Shown here: positions 60,379 to 64,000 of the stretch, piece by piece
Position numbering within the stretch: position 1 is the stretch's first letter
How the letters are laid out: each line of letters starts with the position of its first letter
NCBI GenBank assembly: GCA_019565575.1
Contig: CP067379.1
Location: forward strand, 372,001-436,000
From: Flavobacterium covae
GTDB taxonomy: Bacteria; Bacteroidota; Bacteroidia; Flavobacteriales; Flavobacteriaceae
Direction of reading: 5' to 3'
DNA length: 64,000 nucleotides
Program-made: the position numbers and the translations under genes
The notes under the pieces: generated by a model
Databases searched by the model: none
Seen by the model: only the letters and a program-made list of their open reading frames with translations
What the model was told of the DNA's origin: nothing

Positions 60379-61008
60379 TTATTCAGATTTTATAAATTCC
60401 CCCTTTTTATTAATTATATACTTTACTTCTTGAGAAAGAATTTCAGGTTTTTCTTTTTCTCCAATGATATCCCCATCTTCATTGTATAAAAGATGATCTT
60501 TTGACATTTTATTAATTACAATTGTATTATTTTTAAATATTTTGAATTCCCTAAAGTACTCATTTTCAAAATTAAATCTACTATCCAACAATATCTTATC
60601 TATACAATTCCTTAAAAAATCGTAACTATTAAGCTGTACGTTAACAATATTAGTATCATTATCTCCAATTGTGACATATACTATTACATCACACGTAATT
60701 TTGCCATCCAAATTAAAAGATTTTACTTTATAATACTTAGAATCAATTTTTGGTTGTATCTCAAAATCATTTTCTTTTATTCCTAATTTTAAATCTTGAT
60801 GATTAAACTTTTCATATACTAATGAATTTGTAATCAATTCTATTTGATTTAATTGATCATTAGTTCTAAAATATTTATTTACATCTTCTGATGTATAAAT
60901 CAAATCATTATTCATAATTTTTTCCTTAATTATAGATTCATTTTTAATTCTTTCCTTACATGAAAGCATTAATATGGCTAATATTAATAGACTCATTTGT
61001 ATTTTCAT
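60379..61008 (-). CDS. Predicted immunity lipoprotein of effector 2
   Basis: 209 aa, intact. Signal with lipobox MLSC. Its ATG overlaps the effector stop as ATGA (4-nt overlap), so the two proteins are made in fixed proportion, as expected of a toxin and its protector. No family recognised. Confidence 0.78.
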   Translation of the reverse strand: MKIQMSLLILAILMLSCKERIKNESIIKEKIMNNDLIYTSEDVNKYFRTNDQLNQIELITNSLVYEKFNHQDLKLGIKENDFEIQPKIDSKYYKVKSFNLDGKITCDVIVYVTIGDNDTNIVNVQLNSYDFLRNCIDKILLDSRFNFENEYFREFKIFKNNTIVINKMSKDHLLYNEDGDIIGEKEKPEILSQEVKYIINKKGEFIKSE

Positions 61009-63358
61009 AGCTCTATTTCAATAAAATTTGGATTATAACCTTGTAAATGTAAGTGATGATGGTGATTATCAGAATTTTTAGGTATGTATCTCAATTTATA
61101 AGTTTTCCCATCTAATGTGTATGTCCATCCAAGCATACTTTTCCAACCAAATTTATACAATGCCTCATTCCATTTATTTTGTCTTTCAAAATCAAGCAAC
61201 TTTGGAGTTTTACTTATATCTAAACTTGTTCCTTCCCCAAACATTAATTTTTTATCTTTCCTTAAATATTTAAAATCGCCATTATTACCATTAATATGAC
61301 TTTTACTTGGTTTTGAAGAACCATCTGCATGGCTAAAGCCATTACAGCTAATATCATTATAATTAACCTCTAGGAGTGCCCCAAAAAAGCTAGCTAATGT
61401 TTTTTCATTTACATATTTCCTTGGAGAATCTACATTAAAAGTGTACCCGTATTCTCCTTTGCTATATTTCTTCTGAACCTTATCCAAATCAATGAGATTA
61501 ATAAAAACTCCTTTTTTACCCCCGAATTTTTGGATTTTAATTATATCATAAATTCCTAATTCATGAGTTTCCTCATTTTTATCAATATATTGATATTTGT
61601 ATTTTTTCTCATAACCTTTTTTTATTTCCTTAGGTATATTCTTCTCAATTTTCCCATTTGAATATATTTTATAAGTTATTATATCCTTTACAGGATCAAC
61701 TTTTTTTGGAGTTTCAATTTTACAAGTAAATGAGTTTTCTTTATTTCCTTTTCCTTGTGTTAAACTGGAGTTGTATCTACCAAGTATTTCACTTCTTTGA
61801 ATCTTTCCATCGTTATTATTCTCTCTATCGACACTACTATTCTGCCTATAAAACTCTTTTTCATTATCATCATTGCTTTTACTATCATACAATACATAAC
61901 CATCAGATTTACCAACCCCTTTAGGAGCAAAAACATGTAAATATATATCTTCAGGAGACTTTATATTTTTATTTGCTCCATCAAGTTGAAAATATTTTTC
62001 CACATAATCTAACTGTTTTATTTCACCCATTTTTGCAAACTTTAACTTTACTTCATGAAGTTTGTCAAAACCAGTTCCTTTTTAAATTCTCCTAACGCTT
62101 CTAACGCAGATTGTGTAAATTGTATTAAACCAACGGCTCTCGAAGATTTTGAACCATCTTTCTTTTCTAACCAAAAATCATTTTTCGTTAATTTATCTAC
62201 ATCCTTAATAGGTTTACCCATTATTTGATGTGCTTTAAACGAACCTCCCGTCTCCACATTCATCACCGCCATTAACCCATTAGCCATTTCAATTTTCTTA
62301 CTTTCTCCCCATAATTCTGCACAAATTTGAACAACTTTCTTTCTAAAATCACAACTTACTTTATTACCCCATATCAAATCATACTGTTTACAAATACAAT
62401 GGGTTTTTGTATTGTTTTTCGGATATTCCACCTTCGTTTTTCCTATAACAGCGGGGCTTTTTCCTTCGGGGATTTCAATGGTGTGGGGTTTGTCTCTTTG
62501 AGCGATTCCTTGGGTTTCTGCCCAATCCCATATTTCGTCTATGGTTTCTGAAATGCTTCCAAATACTCCTTTCTCTTCTTTTTTACTCCTTGGTTTGTGC
62601 TCTGCCGGAGAACCTTTGGCTTTTTTAATTGCCGTGGGTTGTGATGGTTTTTTATTTTCTGTGGGGGATGGATTTTTTACTTCTACGTTTGAGGTTGTGT
62701 GTTTTTTGGTTTTGTAATATTCTACTGTTACATAAAATTCTAGTTCTCGTATGTCTGTCTCGCCTTCCATGGCTTTTTTCATTAATGCTTTGGTTAGCAT
62801 AAAGTCTACTTCTGCATCTCCGTATAGGTCTACTTTTGCTTTTTTGGTATCAATGAGTTGGTTGGTTGTATTGTGTCCGCTGCCTTTTGCATCGTCTTCC
62901 CATAAGGTAAATAGGACTTCTTTGTTAAACATATTTATGCAATGGGCTTTGGCTCGTAGTTTTTCTGTAAAACTAAAAACGCTGCCTTTGCTATCGTCTA
63001 CGTAGTTTAGGTCTACTTTGCAGATTTTCGGGATTTTACTGGCTTTGGGGGTTATGATTAATCCGCCTCCTTCGGGTTGGTATAAATATCCTTCTAATCG
63101 GTAGGTCTCTCCTACTGAGGATTCGCCAAAGGTAAAACTGCTGTCTCCTTTTTTCTTAATATGGGTGGTGGTAAATCTACCATCGCTTCTTTTTTTGAAT
63201 AGCTCCCAGGTAACCTTTGCTTGTTCTCTTTCGGATATCGGGGTATTAGGGTACCATTCGGATATGTGATAGGTGTATTTTTCGCCTACTGTCGGCGAGG
63301 TTACTCCTGATATTGCGGATATGCCTTTTTCATTATAAATCTGTGTTTTTATTACCAA
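61005..63358 (-). CDS. Effector 2: multidomain cell-wall toxin, SLT muramidase plus LAS/M15-like peptidase, frameshifted
   Basis: About 780 aa. Ig-like head and linker as in effector 1, then DLIWGNKVSCDFRKK, a muramidase (MNVETGGSF with Glu; RAVGLIQFTQSALEAL), IKSPEDIYLHVFAPKG, EF-hand-like ENNNDGKIQRSE, and a C-terminal zinc peptidase with GSSKPSKSHINGNNGD (SxHxxGxxxD) and HHHHLHLQG (HxH), the LAS signature of M15/M74 wall peptidases. The frame breaks near 62078 (A-run); one added A gives EFKKGTGFDKLHEVKLKFAKMGE. Start: TTG 63358 overlapping the LysM stop, or ATG 63333 if one A is missing as the twin copy suggests. Confidence 0.83.
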
Positions 63359-63747
63359 GCTTCGTTGTTTTTACTGCTGATTTCTTCTTGAAATTCTTCA
63401 AAATTCATAATCGGGTTGTATAAATGTTGTTCTCGTGGATTGGCTTTTTTTACTTGGCTTTTACTGCTTTGACTTTGTTGTCCGTGTTTTAAAATCGTTA
63501 TTTTACCTCCTGTACTGCACTTTAATTCGGATATTTCGGTAACGCATTTTTTGTCTAAAATTTTTACTTTGTCGTAGGTTTTACTCCATTTTCCGGCTGC
63601 TACTTCTGTCTCTAATAAGTCTTCTAAAGGGCAATATAGCTTGTGAAATGCTCGAAGATGGGCTTCGTCTTTTGTAGCAAATTTTTCAGCTAGAGAATTT
63701 AGCGTGTCTCCTTTTTGTACTACGTGTACAGACCGACTGATGTTCAT
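63352..63747 (-). CDS. LysM-domain protein heading effector operon 2
   Basis: 131 aa, intact, nearly identical to the one at 53.8-54.2 kb. Its stop codon region (GCTTGGTAA) overlaps a possible TTG start of the effector. Conservation of this gene and of the effector head, against free variation of what follows, marks these as the constant part of the system. Confidence 0.85.
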   Translation of the reverse strand: MNISRSVHVVQKGDTLNSLAEKFATKDEAHLRAFHKLYCPLEDLLETEVAAGKWSKTYDKVKILDKKCVTEISELKCSTGGKITILKHGQQSQSSKSQVKKANPREQHLYNPIMNFEEFQEEISSKNNEAW

Positions 63748-63802
63748 AAGTTTAAAAATATAAAAACAGAATATAATAACATTTACTTATTTATTTTACT
63801 AA

Positions 63803-63810
63803 CAAATTTA
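63803..63810 (-). promoter_or_regulatory. Candidate -7 element of effector operon 2
   Basis: TAAATTTG, same position relative to the LysM gene as in operon 1. Confidence 0.45.
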
Positions 63811-64000
63811 TAATAATTACACTAAACTATCATATTATTGTTTTTTTTATTAAATGCAATTTAATTATTATTTTTTATTTACAAATGTGTTTTTTATAAA
63901 TTCATTCAGTCGATATATAACAATTTATAATTTTAAAAAATTATATAAAAACAAAAAGTAATCAATGAGCTTTTATGACAATGGAGTTTATTTTTTTATC

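Larger units (their letters stand above)
62428..64000. repeat. Direct repeat copy 2 of effector-operon start
   Basis: Twin of 52843-54418, including the LysM gene, its promoter region and the AATGAGCTTTTATGA.AATGG stretch at the window edge. Because the remnant at 54.4-54.8 kb follows that stretch in copy 1, a similar relic may lie just beyond position 64000. Confidence 0.9.

Noticed and set aside
50750..63747. Type IX secretion cargo
   Set aside because: Effectors lack a signal peptide and no C-terminal T9SS sorting domain is recognisable; the C-termini are catalytic.

Overview
The window is AT-rich chromosomal DNA from a member of the Bacteroidota, almost certainly a Flavobacteriaceae species close to Flavobacterium. 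Four things point there: Bacteroidota-type promoters (TTTG about 20 nt before TAnnTTTG), a PorT/SprT type IX secretion protein next to menG, a lipid-anchored Omp85 protein (TamL type), and a mevalonate pathway with class II HMG-CoA reductase. I could not name the species.

Region 1 (1-5.5 kb) is a tandem triplication of a unit with a PD-(D/E)XK 'Rpn' transposase/nuclease gene and an array of repeats of about 130-160 bp. Short elements elsewhere (12.8, 43.5 and 45.4 kb) share the right end of these arrays and carry 15-bp terminal inverted repeats, so they look like MITE-type relatives. Region 2 (5.8-43.4 kb) is housekeeping: menaquinone methylation, T9SS, outer-membrane assembly, aldolase, accD, purH, a repetitive surface protein, a peroxiredoxin, mreBCD-mrdA-rodA (cell shape), a secreted nuclease, two mevalonate-type genes, dipeptidyl peptidase IV with three POT peptide transporters, two thioredoxin-like proteins, comEC, lpxB, surE and a tail-specific protease.

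Region 3 (45.7-64 kb) is the remarkable part, all on the minus strand. It holds two near-identical starts of an effector operon (a LysM protein followed by a large multidomain protein) whose C-termini are different peptidoglycan hydrolases. One ends in GH104 (lambda-endolysin type) plus M23. The other ends in an SLT-type muramidase plus an LAS/M15-like metallopeptidase. Each full effector is followed by a lipoprotein gene and then by a train of orphan, headless hydrolase cassettes (SLT-NlpC/P60, GH73, GH104-M23, M23, partial M23). Most orphans abut their own predicted lipoprotein. I read this as a polymorphic cell-wall toxin system with lipoprotein immunity proteins that evolves by cassette displacement. 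The secretion route is not visible in the window.

More than thirty genes or gene parts carry single-base frameshifts as written, including in essential genes (accD, mreC, mrdA). Most are one-base losses in A/T homopolymers, and five are an extra base in the pentamer CTTCA/TGAAG. This looks like systematic sequencing error rather than gene decay, so most frameshifted genes are annotated over their full intended span.
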